A stretch of DNA of 64,000 nucleotides from Micromonosporaceae bacterium (GTDB lineage: Bacteria > Actinomycetota > Actinomycetes > Mycobacteriales > Micromonosporaceae): NCBI GenBank assembly GCA_003543035.1, contig DPJL01000275.1, forward strand, positions 34,061 through 98,060. Direction: 5' to 3'. This document shows, piece after piece, positions 49,839 through 58,306 of the stretch (position 1 is its first letter; each line of letters opens with the position of its first letter). The notes beneath the pieces are model-generated. The model was not told the DNA's origin and did not search any database. It saw nothing but the letters and a program-made list of their open reading frames with translations. Made by a program: the position numbers and the translations under genes.

Positions 49839-51155
49839 GTGAGACGTCTTTTGATCGCGCTGCTCGCCATGCTCCTTGCCGTCCCCGCTACCGGTGCCTG
49901 TAGCAGGGCGGAAGCGGCTGGATCGGCCCGTCTGCTGGTCTTCGGCGCACCCGAGGAGCTTGCCGCCTATCGAAAACTCGTGGAGGCGTTCACCAAAGCG
50001 CAACCGGGCAACCCCATCGAGCTCATCGAGGCCAGCGACCGCAAAGATCTGCTGACGCGCCTGTCCACGTCGCTTTCAGCCGGCGTCCCACCCGAACTTT
50101 TCCTTATGAACTATCGCTTCTACGGCCAGTTCGCCGCGAAGGGAGCCATCGAGGCGGTCGACAAGAGGCTTGACGGATCACAGGTCATCGCCCGCGACGA
50201 CTTCTATCCGCAGGCGATGAGCGCCTTCCGCTGGGGAGGCCAACAACTCTGCATGCCCCAAAACATATCCAGCCTGGTTGTCTACTACAACAAAGACCTC
50301 TTTTCGCGGTACCAGACAAAGCTTCCCGAGCCGCAATGGCACTGGAACGACATGGTGGCCACGGCGATGGCCCTGACCCGTGACGCCAACGGTAACCAGG
50401 TCAGGGGCGCCGACCCGGAGGTCGCACCGCAGCCGGTCGCGTTGCACGGCCTCGGCTTCGACCCTGAGATGATCCGGATAGCGCCGCTCGTCTGGTCCAA
50501 CGGCGGCGAGATCGTCGACGACCCGGTCAAGCCGACCCGGTTCACGTTGGACACGCCACAAGCACGGGAGGCTCTGCAGGCTTTTCTCGATCTGAGTGTC
50601 GCCAACGGGATCGTGCCGAGCGACGTGCACGTCGAAAGCGAGAGCCATGAATCCCGCTTTGTCAACGGCCGCCTCGCCATGCTCGTGTCCTCGCGCCGTC
50701 CAACCACGACATTCCGCGGCGTCAGCTCATTCCAATGGGATGTCGCACCGCTGCCCGTCTTTGCCAAGCCGGCCAACGTGTTGCACAGCGACGCCTACTG
50801 CATCACCAAGGCTTCCCGGAACAAGGATCTGGCATGGAAGTTCGTGGAATTCGCGCTCGGACCGCAGGGCGCCGCAATCATGGCCGGCACCGGTCGTACG
50901 GTGCCATCGACCATCAAGGTCGCCCAGTCGCCCGCGTTCCTTGACCTGTCGCGGCCGCCTGGGAACGGGCAGGTCTTCATCGACGCGATCCCGCACATCC
51001 GTCCCATGCCGGCGATCTCGACCTGGCCCGAGATCGAAGACATCACGGGCGGCATTCTCGAGAACGCGCTTTATCACGGTGAGAACATCGACTCGGTGAT
51101 CGCAGAGCTGGATCGCCAGACCCGGCCTATCTTCCAGCGCGCCTCGTCCGGTTGA
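49839..51155 (+). CDS. Orphan extracellular solute-binding protein
   Basis: The product of about 438 residues is a family 1-type (sugar) ABC solute-binding protein: a signal peptide (RRLLIALLAMLLAVPATGAC, with an imperfect lipobox T-G-A-C), then SARLLVFGAPEELAAYRKLV, DLLTRLSTSLSAGVPPELFL, SSLVVYYNKDLFSRYQ, FDPEMIRIAPLVWSNGGEIV and AWKFVEFALGPQGAAIMAG. No permease or ATPase gene is adjacent. It must work with a transporter encoded elsewhere or act as a sensor. I start it at GTG 49839 because the leader begins there; the ribosome binding site is weak, and upstream non-ATG starts are possible. It is divergent from the BNR-repeat gene, so it may import what that protein releases. Confidence 0.85.
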   Translation: MRRLLIALLAMLLAVPATGACSRAEAAGSARLLVFGAPEELAAYRKLVEAFTKAQPGNPIELIEASDRKDLLTRLSTSLSAGVPPELFLMNYRFYGQFAAKGAIEAVDKRLDGSQVIARDDFYPQAMSAFRWGGQQLCMPQNISSLVVYYNKDLFSRYQTKLPEPQWHWNDMVATAMALTRDANGNQVRGADPEVAPQPVALHGLGFDPEMIRIAPLVWSNGGEIVDDPVKPTRFTLDTPQAREALQAFLDLSVANGIVPSDVHVESESHESRFVNGRLAMLVSSRRPTTTFRGVSSFQWDVAPLPVFAKPANVLHSDAYCITKASRNKDLAWKFVEFALGPQGAAIMAGTGRTVPSTIKVAQSPAFLDLSRPPGNGQVFIDAIPHIRPMPAISTWPEIEDITGGILENALYHGENIDSVIAELDRQTRPIFQRASSG

Positions 51156-51346
51156 TGGCTAACTGGCGCCCGCCGGAATCCATGGTTGATCATGTGGGCG
51201 CAACGTTGGATGGCAGTCGCGGCACCGACCGCGGAGTCGACCTCGGCCTCGTTGCCCACCGACCGCTTTGTGACCGGGGCCGCGTGGGCTGGTGCCGCGT
51301 ATAGCGTGACCGCAGCGAAAACAAGCAGTGCCAACAGAATGCGCAT
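51074..51346 (-). CDS. Possible small exported protein next to the sigma-CAP gene
   Basis: The 90-residue frame opens with a good signal peptide (MRILLALLVFAAVTLYAAPA) and continues APVTKRSVGNEAEVDSAVGA, then AIQRCAHMINHGFRRAPVSH. It starts 13 bases after the stop of the sigma-CAP fusion gene on the same strand, as a downstream operon member would. The second half overlaps the convergent solute-binding gene and reads less like a protein, so the real gene may be truncated or end in a frameshift. Function unknown. Confidence 0.4.
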   Translation of the reverse strand: MRILLALLVFAAVTLYAAPAHAAPVTKRSVGNEAEVDSAVGAATAIQRCAHMINHGFRRAPVSHQPDEARWKIGRVWRSSSAITESMFSP

Positions 51347-51359
51347 GGGGGTGGGCCTC

Positions 51360-52673
51360 TTAGCGGGAGCCGAAGAGCTGTGTCCAGTAGTAGCGGTAGG
51401 GGCCTCCGGTGGCGCGCCCGATACCGACGGCTTTGTGGTGGCAGTTGAGGATGTTGGCCTTGTGGCCGGGTGAGTTCATCAGCTGGTCCATGGTCGCCTT
51501 TGCGCTGGCATTGCCGGCGGCGATGTTTTCCGCCGACGGCCACTGGTAACCAGCGCGTTTGGCCCGGTCCCATGGCGAGCTGGCGTCCAGAGACGTGTGG
51601 GAGAAGTATTCGTTGGCGGCCATGTCAGCGCTGTGTGCCTTGGCTGCCTGGGTGAGCTTCTCATTGGAGCTGACCGGGGCGCATCCGGCATCAGCACGGC
51701 GCTCGTTGATGAGCACTACCATCTGTGCTTCAGGGGAAAGCTTTGATGGGGAAGGGCTGGGCGACGGCGACGCTGACGGCGAGGGCGTTGAACTTGGCGT
51801 GGCTGCCGGAGATGACGTAATGGCGCCCGCGATGATCGGCGCCTGCGATTGCGGGTCACCGCTGATGGCGTAGGCGACGGCGCCCGCGGCGACGCTTACG
51901 GCGAGTGCAGCACCGCTGAGTTTCAGCAGAAGCGCTCCACTGTGGACAGTGGCCGCAGAACTATTCGTCTTCCCAAGAAGCAGCGCCAGCGTCGCATGGG
52001 ACAGGGCATGGGTGCTGAGGCGTTTACAGTCTGGACAGCGGCGGATGTGGTGGTCGGCGCTGGAACGCTGCCGGGCATTGAGCTCCCATTGGGTACCCCC
52101 AAGAAGCCTTTCCAGACCTCGGCACCGGCCACGCTGGCGGGCCACAACCATGGCCTTGACGGCGGTGCCCAGAGCCGAGCGGGCCCGGTGCACCAGCACC
52201 GCGGCGTGAGCCCGCCCGACTCCGAGCACGTCTGCGATCTCTTTGCTGGACAGCTCCCACCGCACCGCGAGCTCGAGCACCGCACGCTGTCGCGGCTCAA
52301 GACCGTGTGCCGCGCTCCAGACGAGTTCCTGCGCTTCGCGTTGCTCCGCAACGCTTTCCGGCCCTACGGTGTCATCGGCCAGGTTGGCGGCCTCCAACAG
52401 GGGTACCAGGACCGGCTGCCTGGCGTGAGTCATCGCCCGGCGATAGGCGATCGAGAACAGCCACGTCTTGACCGAGGCCGGATCGCGCAGCTTGCACAGA
52501 TCGCGCCACGCGACGAGAAAGGTCTCCTGCACGATGTCTTCAGCCAGGTGATGGTCGCCGACTTGGCGCTGCACGAAACTTATCAAGCCGGGCCGGTAAC
52601 GGTGGTAAAGCTGATCGAAGGCAGCACGATCCGCTGACGCTGCGGCTATGACCAAAGCTGCGTCGGACGTCAT
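51360..52673 (-). CDS. ECF sigma factor fused to a zinc motif, membrane anchor and CAP domain
   Basis: One 437-residue polypeptide contains: sigma region 2 (about 14-82: FDQLYHRYRPGLISFVQRQV, EDIVQETFLVAWRDL, VKTWLFSIAYRRA); sigma region 4 (about 118-172: LEPRQRAVLELAVRWELSSK, EIADVLGVGRAHAAVLVHRA); an anti-sigma-like zinc motif H-x3-C-x2-C (His208, Cys212, Cys215 in HHIRRCPDCKRLSTH); one transmembrane helix (about 247-269); a Ser/Pro linker (about 285-310); and a CAP/SCP domain (about 311-437: AAKAHSADMAANEYFSH, SAENIAAGN, SPGHKANILN, YRYYWTQLFG). The sigma part would be inside and the CAP part outside. I start at ATG 52671-52673, where region 2 begins. The order suggests a self-contained sensor in which the outer domain controls the inner sigma factor; release by proteolysis is an inference. 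A short secreted-protein frame follows. Confidence 0.88.
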   Translation of the reverse strand: MTSDAALVIAAASADRAAFDQLYHRYRPGLISFVQRQVGDHHLAEDIVQETFLVAWRDLCKLRDPASVKTWLFSIAYRRAMTHARQPVLVPLLEAANLADDTVGPESVAEQREAQELVWSAAHGLEPRQRAVLELAVRWELSSKEIADVLGVGRAHAAVLVHRARSALGTAVKAMVVARQRGRCRGLERLLGGTQWELNARQRSSADHHIRRCPDCKRLSTHALSHATLALLLGKTNSSAATVHSGALLLKLSGAALAVSVAAGAVAYAISGDPQSQAPIIAGAITSSPAATPSSTPSPSASPSPSPSPSKLSPEAQMVVLINERRADAGCAPVSSNEKLTQAAKAHSADMAANEYFSHTSLDASSPWDRAKRAGYQWPSAENIAAGNASAKATMDQLMNSPGHKANILNCHHKAVGIGRATGGPYRYYWTQLFGSR

Positions 52674-52841
52674 CGGCTGCCTCCAGGGGGTACAAGGGGT
52701 TCGATAGTAAGTCCGGCCACAGCTCTCAGCATTACGGTCAGCGGACAAGATTTCTTGCGGCTATCTGGGTCGGGGAGGGTTCGTTCGTAAAGATGTCTGT
52801 CTATTGACGTTACCGAAACACGATGTCATCATCCATGAAAT

Positions 52842-52853
52842 ATCCTATAGGAT
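52842..52853. promoter_or_regulatory. ATCCTATAGGAT palindrome upstream of GH95
   Basis: A perfect 12-base palindrome sits 25 bases before the GH95 start in an A+T-rich stretch, in a spacer that otherwise has few A+T runs. It resembles dimeric repressor operators (GntR or ROK type) and could also overlap a -10 box. I found no second copy in the window. The local ROK regulator (56168) is one candidate binder. Confidence 0.5.
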
Positions 52854-52878
52854 TTGCTTTGACAACTAGGTGGTTCCG

Positions 52879-55800
52879 ATGCCGCTCCATCGTCCCCTTG
52901 CCCTGCTGCTCTCGGCCGCCCTCGCTGTGACTAGCCTGACCGCCGTGGCACATGGCACCGCATTGGCCGGGTTCGCGCCCGGCGACCCAAACACCCTCTG
53001 GTACGACGAAGCCGCTTCCGACTGGGAATCGCGTGCCTTGCCGATCGGCAACGGTGCCCTCGGTGCGATGGTTTTCGGCGGTCTGGCCACCGAACATTTG
53101 CAGTTCAACGAAAAGACACTGTGGACCGGTGGGCCCGGGTCGTCTGGCTACAACAACGGCAACTGGACCTCCCCGCGCCCGACCGCTATCGCCGAAGTGC
53201 AGTCCACCATCGACAGTCAGGGAAAGATGTCACCTGATGCGGTCGCCGCCAAACTCGGCCAGGCCCGTTCTGGCTATGGCTCCTACCAGACCTTCGGCGA
53301 CTTGTGGCTGGACGTAGCCGGCACCATGAATGCCACCGGCTACCGGCGCTACCTCAATCTCGCTGACGCCACCGCCGGGGTCACTTACACCGTCGGCACC
53401 GTCGGGTACAGCCGCGAATACCTTGCCTCCTTCCCGGCCGGTGTCATCGCCGGGCGGATTACCGCCACATCGGCCGGGAAGGTCTCCTTCACCCTGCGGG
53501 TGTCGTCGCCGAGAGCCGACCAGACGGTGTCTGTCTCCAACGGACGGCTCACCATCCGCGGCACCCTGGCCGGCAACGGACTGAAGTTCGAGGCACAGAT
53601 CCAGGTGCTCACCGCCGGCGGCACACGGACCGACGGCACCGACCGGATCACTGTCTCCAACGCAGACAGCGCGGTATTCCTGATGTCCGCTGGCACCAAC
53701 TACGCCGACACCTATCCGGCATACCGGGGTACCGATCCGCATGCGGCCGTGACGTCCAAAGTGGACGCCGCGGTGGCCCAGGGCTGGACCGCGCTGCGGG
53801 CCGCTCATGTCAGCGATCATCAGGCGCTGTTCAACCGGGTCACCCTCGATGTCGGCGGGGTGATGCCTTCCCAGCCCACCGACGATTTGCGGGCGGCGTA
53901 CACCGGTGGCGGCAGTGCGGCCGACCGGGCGCTGGAGCAGCTGTTTTTCGCCTATGGCCGCTATCTACTCATCGCCTCATCGCGGGCCGGGTCGCTGCCG
54001 GCCAATCTGCAGGGCGTGTGGAACAACGCGACCAGCGCACCGTGGGCGGCCGACTACCACACCAACATCAACCTGCAGATGAACTACTGGCCGGCCGAGG
54101 TCACGAACCTCGGCGAGACCACCGAGCCGCTGACCCGGTTTATTGAGGCGCTGCGGGCACCGGGGGAGAAGACGGCGACGGAGATGTTCGGCAGCCGGGG
54201 CTGGGTCGTGCACAACGAGACCAACCCGTTCGGCTTCACCGGCGTGCACGACTGGGCGACTGCGTTCTGGTTCCCCGAGGCTGCCGCATGGCTCACCTGG
54301 CATCTCTACGACCACTACCGGTTCACCGGCGATCTCACATACCTGCGAAACCGGGCCTATCCACTGATGAAAAGCGCGGCTCAGTTCTGGCTGGACAACC
54401 TGCACACCGATCCACGCGACGGCAAACTCGTGGTCTCGCCCAGCTACTCACCTGAACACGGCGACTTCTCCGCGGGCGCGGCGATGTCCCAGCAGATCGT
54501 GTGGGACTTGTTCACCAGCACGATCGAGGCAGCCGGTGTAGTCGGGTCGGATACCGCGTTCCGCGATGAGCTCATCGCAGCTCGCGCTCGGCTGGATCCG
54601 GGCACACGCGTCGGTTCGTGGGGGCAGTTGCAGGAGTGGAAGACCGACTGGGACTCGCAGACCGACACCCACCGGCACGTCTCGCACCTTTACGGCCTGC
54701 ATCCGGGCCGGCAGATCCAGCCGGGCAGCACCTTCGGCAATGCGGCCAAGGTGTCCCTGAACGCCCGGGGCGACGGCGGCACCGGCTGGAGCAAGGCCTG
54801 GAAAATCAACTTCTGGGCGCGGCTGCGCGACGGCGACCACGCACACAAGATGATCAGCGAGCAGCTGAAATCGTCCACTTTGGCCAATCTTTTCGACACC
54901 CACCCGCCGTTCCAGATCGATGGCAACTTCGGCGCCACCGCAGGCATGGCCGAAATGCTGCTGCAATCACAGGCCGGCATCGTCGACGTGCTGCCCGCCC
55001 TGCCGGCGGCCTGGCCCAGTGGCTCATTCAAGGGAATGCGGGCCCGCGGCAACATCACGGTCGACGCCAGCTGGCAGAACCGCGCAGCCACGACCTTCAT
55101 GCTGGCCACCGGTACGGCAGGTGCCGTGTCGGTGCGCAACGCGATGTTCACCGGGTCCTACACCTTCGTCGACGTGGCCACGGGAGCGGCCGTGCCGGTG
55201 ACCCGCAACGGCGACACCATCACGTTCACGGCACAGGCCGGGCACACCTACCGGGCGACGGCTACGCCGACCAGCACCGTCCCGCAGTCGCAGATGCGGG
55301 TGTCCAGTGTGGACAGTGAGGAGACCAGCGGCGAGAACGGCCGGGCAGCCAACGTGCTCGACGGGAATCCGGCGACGATCTGGCACACCCAGTGGACTGG
55401 GACGGCCGCGCCGATGCCGCACCAGGTCACCCTCGACCTCGGCGGATCCTACGACGTCACCACGCTGCGCTACCTGCCGCGATCTGGTGGCGGCAACGGC
55501 ACCATCGCCCGCTACGAGGTGTATGTGTCCGCCGACGGAACCACCTGGGGGAGCCCGGCCACGGCCGGAACCTGGCCTTCTGGCGCGGCGGAGAAGACGG
55601 CATCGTTTGCCGCGGTGCGCGGCCGGTTCGTGCGGCTGCGTGCGCTCTCGGAGGTCAACGGCAACCCATGGACCTCGGCTGCCGAGCTCAACATCACCGT
55701 TCTCGGCGCCACGGCCCGGGTCGGCCCGATCCGCGGTGTCCGAAGTGGACGGTGTGCTGACATCGCCCGGGCCGCGACCTTGGTGCTGTGGGACTGCGAC

Positions 55801-56076
55801 GCCAGCTCCGGCCAGCAGTTCACCGTGGCCGCCGACGGCACGCTGCGGACAGACACCGGCTGCCTGGATGCGGGCAGCGGTGGCGACGTGCGGATCTCGG
55901 CCTGCGTGGCCGGGGCCGCCTCACAGCGGTGGACCTACGACCATGCCACTCAGACTCTGCGCAACGCCGGTACCGGCACGTGCCTGGACGCCAACGGCGG
56001 GGCCAGCGCCAACGGCACGCGGCTGATCACCTGGTCGTGCACCGGCGCTACCAACCAGCAGTGGATCCTGCCGTAA
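52879..56076 (+). CDS. Exported GH95 alpha-L-fucosidase with discoidin and ricin-B domains
   Basis: The 1065-residue product has a signal peptide ([20 protein letters not shown]). The GH95 domain starts [20 protein letters not shown] and [20 protein letters not shown]. Residues equivalent to the known catalytic set are present: Asn pair in [13 protein letters not shown] (near 396), Glu in [10 protein letters not shown] (near 526) and Asp in [16 protein letters not shown] (near 681). A discoidin-like F5/8C domain follows (about 815-945, [34 protein letters not shown]) and then a ricin-B lectin domain (about 950-1065, [20 protein letters not shown], two QxW-like repeats: QRWTYD, QQWILP). The start at ATG 52879 follows AGGTGG by five bases. 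It probably trims fucosylated (or galactosyl) plant or fungal glycans outside the cell. Confidence 0.93.
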   Translation: MPLHRPLALLLSAALAVTSLTAVAHGTALAGFAPGDPNTLWYDEAASDWESRALPIGNGALGAMVFGGLATEHLQFNEKTLWTGGPGSSGYNNGNWTSPRPTAIAEVQSTIDSQGKMSPDAVAAKLGQARSGYGSYQTFGDLWLDVAGTMNATGYRRYLNLADATAGVTYTVGTVGYSREYLASFPAGVIAGRITATSAGKVSFTLRVSSPRADQTVSVSNGRLTIRGTLAGNGLKFEAQIQVLTAGGTRTDGTDRITVSNADSAVFLMSAGTNYADTYPAYRGTDPHAAVTSKVDAAVAQGWTALRAAHVSDHQALFNRVTLDVGGVMPSQPTDDLRAAYTGGGSAADRALEQLFFAYGRYLLIASSRAGSLPANLQGVWNNATSAPWAADYHTNINLQMNYWPAEVTNLGETTEPLTRFIEALRAPGEKTATEMFGSRGWVVHNETNPFGFTGVHDWATAFWFPEAAAWLTWHLYDHYRFTGDLTYLRNRAYPLMKSAAQFWLDNLHTDPRDGKLVVSPSYSPEHGDFSAGAAMSQQIVWDLFTSTIEAAGVVGSDTAFRDELIAARARLDPGTRVGSWGQLQEWKTDWDSQTDTHRHVSHLYGLHPGRQIQPGSTFGNAAKVSLNARGDGGTGWSKAWKINFWARLRDGDHAHKMISEQLKSSTLANLFDTHPPFQIDGNFGATAGMAEMLLQSQAGIVDVLPALPAAWPSGSFKGMRARGNITVDASWQNRAATTFMLATGTAGAVSVRNAMFTGSYTFVDVATGAAVPVTRNGDTITFTAQAGHTYRATATPTSTVPQSQMRVSSVDSEETSGENGRAANVLDGNPATIWHTQWTGTAAPMPHQVTLDLGGSYDVTTLRYLPRSGGGNGTIARYEVYVSADGTTWGSPATAGTWPSGAAEKTASFAAVRGRFVRLRALSEVNGNPWTSAAELNITVLGATARVGPIRGVRSGRCADIARAATLVLWDCDASSGQQFTVAADGTLRTDTGCLDAGSGGDVRISACVAGAASQRWTYDHATQTLRNAGTGTCLDANGGASANGTRLITWSCTGATNQQWILP

Positions 56077-56109
56077 CCCGGCGGGCCCAGATTAAGCAGG
56101 AGAGCTCAC

Positions 56110-56265
56110 ATGATCAGCACACATCGAAAGATACGCAGACTCTTTGCCACGTTGGAAGTAGCGGGCCTTATTGAGGGTGGCCAACCTGACGGTGGGCGAG
56201 GTCGCTGGCGATCAGCCCGGCTCCAGTTACTCCGGCTCGTGGGCCTAGCTCTGACAGCACGATAG
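56110..56265 (+). pseudogene. Truncated start of an exported-protein gene after GH95
   Basis: Downstream of the GH95 gene a ribosome binding site (AGGAGAG) and ATG lead into MISTHRKIRRLFATLEVAGL, which has the basic lead and hydrophobic core of a signal peptide. After about 18 codons the frame enters the 3' end of the ROK gene on the other strand and loses protein character. It looks like the head of a lost downstream gene of the GH95 operon, cut off at about 56165 by whatever brought the ROK operon into place. Confidence 0.45.
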
Positions 56266-57394
56266 GTAAATCGCCTGTGGCTAGTGGAAGTGAACGCTGG
56301 TAAACGACGCTGCGGATTTCGGCCAGCAGCTGGTTTCCGAGGCCGGCCAGGCCACCGCCGATGACGATCATCGACGGGTTCATGAAGCTGACCAGGCTGG
56401 CCAGCACCTCCCCAAGACGGCTTCCCCCTTCGCGTACGAGGCGCAGGCACGCCGGGTCTCGCTGGACCGCGCCGTCGCCCACATCTCGCGCGCTTACCGC
56501 GCCGGCCGCCGCCAGACGGGCAGCCAGATACGGCGATGCTGCCGCGCGGGCAGCGGCTTCGGCATTGCGGCCGAGCGCGGAGCCGCTGAAGTAGGCCTCC
56601 AGGCAGCCGTTGTTGCCGCAACTGCAGACCGGCCCGCGAGGGTCGAGCTGGATGTGGCCGATGTCGCCGGCGCAGCCATTTACGCCGCGGTAGATTTGCC
56701 CGCCGAGGTGAATTCCACAACCGACACCGGTGCCGACCTTGACGAACAGAAAGTTCTCGACGCTGCGGGCAATACCGCGGTATGCCTCGCCGGCGCTCAT
56801 GATGTTCACATCGTTATCGACGATGGCCGGGCAGCTGAACTCCATTTCCAGGGCGGCCCGCAGCGGGAACCTGTCCCATCCCGGCATGATCGGCGGGGAA
56901 ACGGGCATGCCGTCACCGACACTCACGGGGCCGGGCACCCCGATGCCGATGGCGTTCAAATGCTGGAATGCCCCATTGCTGCGCAGCTTGGAGAACAGCT
57001 CGGTGATCCGCTGCAGGATAGCGGCCGGCCCGGCTTTGACGTCGGCTTCTTCGCTCAGCCCGGCCAGCGGCTCAAGACGGCCGTCGGTGATCTCGATATC
57101 AATTGAGGTTGCCCCGAGATCGATTGCACCATAGCGGATTCCCGGGTCAAGCGTGACCAATGTGGATGGACGGCCGCCCCGCGATGGCGCTGGGCCGCCG
57201 TCTTGTACCAGGCCTGACGTCAGCAGGGCATCCATTTCAGACGCCACCCGGGTACGGGGGAGCTCTAGGTGGTCGCCGAGCTCCACTCGCGACATGGGCC
57301 CGTTGTCACGCAAGAGGCCAAGCATCCGCACCTGGACGGAATCCGGCGGGAGGGCTGCGGGTTCGGCGGCTTTGACGCCGCTGGCAAGACTCAC
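56168..57394 (-). CDS. ROK-family transcriptional regulator
   Basis: The 408-residue product has an N-terminal winged helix (about 20-85: VQVRMLGLLRDNGPMSRVEL, LELPRTRVASEMDALLTSG) and an ROK sugar-kinase-like domain (YGAIDLGATSIDIEITDG, IGIGVPGPVSVGDG, VKVGTGVGCGIHLGG). The zinc motif C-x-C-G-x-x-G-C-x-E is present (PVCSCGNNGCLEAYF), preceded by DIGHIQLD. It presumably senses the imported sugar or its derivative and represses this operon. It is the last gene, overlapping the isomerase gene by four bases. It converges on the GH95 gene. Confidence 0.93.
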   Translation of the reverse strand: MSLASGVKAAEPAALPPDSVQVRMLGLLRDNGPMSRVELGDHLELPRTRVASEMDALLTSGLVQDGGPAPSRGGRPSTLVTLDPGIRYGAIDLGATSIDIEITDGRLEPLAGLSEEADVKAGPAAILQRITELFSKLRSNGAFQHLNAIGIGVPGPVSVGDGMPVSPPIMPGWDRFPLRAALEMEFSCPAIVDNDVNIMSAGEAYRGIARSVENFLFVKVGTGVGCGIHLGGQIYRGVNGCAGDIGHIQLDPRGPVCSCGNNGCLEAYFSGSALGRNAEAAARAAASPYLAARLAAAGAVSARDVGDGAVQRDPACLRLVREGGSRLGEVLASLVSFMNPSMIVIGGGLAGLGNQLLAEIRSVVYQRSLPLATGDLPIVLSELGPRAGVTGAGLIASDLAHRQVGHPQ

Positions 57395-58251
57395 GCGGCC
57401 GCGGCCATGACGGACCGCAGATGTGCGAGCCCGTTGCGGGCGAGGTCGTCCTGGCTTTGCGCCAGTGGGCGCCAGATGGCCGCGGCAACTGCGATCGCCT
57501 CGTTGTCACCGGTGAACGATTCCAGGCAGACCGCTTCGCGGTAGCCGGTGCCGGCCAGTGTGGCCAGCCACTTTGCCCAGTCAAGGTGATCGTCGCCGGG
57601 TGCGCCCCGGTGAGTGCCGCTGACCTGAACATGCACTAGCCGGGGCCCGGCCTGTGCGACTGCCGCGTAGGGATCGGTTTCTTCAATGTTCATGTGGTAG
57701 CTGTCGAGCATGATCCCTACGGTGTCTGGAAGCCCGTCAAGTGCTTCAAGTGTTTGCCCGACAGTGTTTAGCACGCTAGTTTCATACCGATTAAGAGCCT
57801 CGAGACCAATTCTGATTCCCCGTTCGGCCGCGTAGTCCGCCAGAGGTGCCAGGCTCTCCCGCAGCTGCCGGTAGACGTCGCCTCGCTCGTCTGCGGTTAG
57901 CCTCCAGGTTCGCCCGACCGAGGCGTAGAGTGGGCCACCTACCGAGGGTGCTCCAACGGCCACAGCGAGATCGATGCACGAACGCACGTAGTCCTGGGTC
58001 CGGGCCACGGTCTCGGCGTCAGCCGCCACGAGCTCACGGCCCGGCGACGTCACCGCGATCACCGCCGCCGCGGAAAGCCCGTGGCTGGCAAGGGTTTTCC
58101 AGACGCTTCCGGGTTCCCAGTCACCGAGGTTCTCGACCGGGAGTTCCATGGCGTCAAAGCCCCAGGCAGCAAGCCTCGGGGCAAGCCGGGCCACGGTGTC
58201 GCTGGTGATCGGGGATTCCCAGATCCAGGGATTGGCTCCGATGGCGAACAT
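57391..58251 (-). CDS. Sugar-phosphate isomerase/epimerase-like TIM-barrel protein
   Basis: The 286-residue product is of the xylose-isomerase-like TIM-barrel family (AP endonuclease 2 superfamily): MFAIGANPWIWESPITSDTV, RLAAWGFDAMELPVENLGDW, GIRIGLEALNRYETSVLNTV, TVGIMLDSYHMNIEETDP, LVHVQVSGTHRGAPGDDHLD and AVCLESFTGDN. Metal ligands Glu (GLEALNR), Asp (LDSYHMN), His (VQVSGTH) and Glu (LESF) are in the expected places, as in tagatose/psicose 3-epimerases. It likely isomerises or epimerises the sugar imported by the transporter. It lies 55 bases after the binding-protein gene and overlaps the ROK gene by four. Confidence 0.88.
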   Translation of the reverse strand: MFAIGANPWIWESPITSDTVARLAPRLAAWGFDAMELPVENLGDWEPGSVWKTLASHGLSAAAVIAVTSPGRELVAADAETVARTQDYVRSCIDLAVAVGAPSVGGPLYASVGRTWRLTADERGDVYRQLRESLAPLADYAAERGIRIGLEALNRYETSVLNTVGQTLEALDGLPDTVGIMLDSYHMNIEETDPYAAVAQAGPRLVHVQVSGTHRGAPGDDHLDWAKWLATLAGTGYREAVCLESFTGDNEAIAVAAAIWRPLAQSQDDLARNGLAHLRSVMAAAA

Positions 58252-58306
58252 GTCCGTCCTCTGCAGAAGGTGGGGCGCACCCGCTTGCGGGTACGCCCCA
58301 CGGGTT

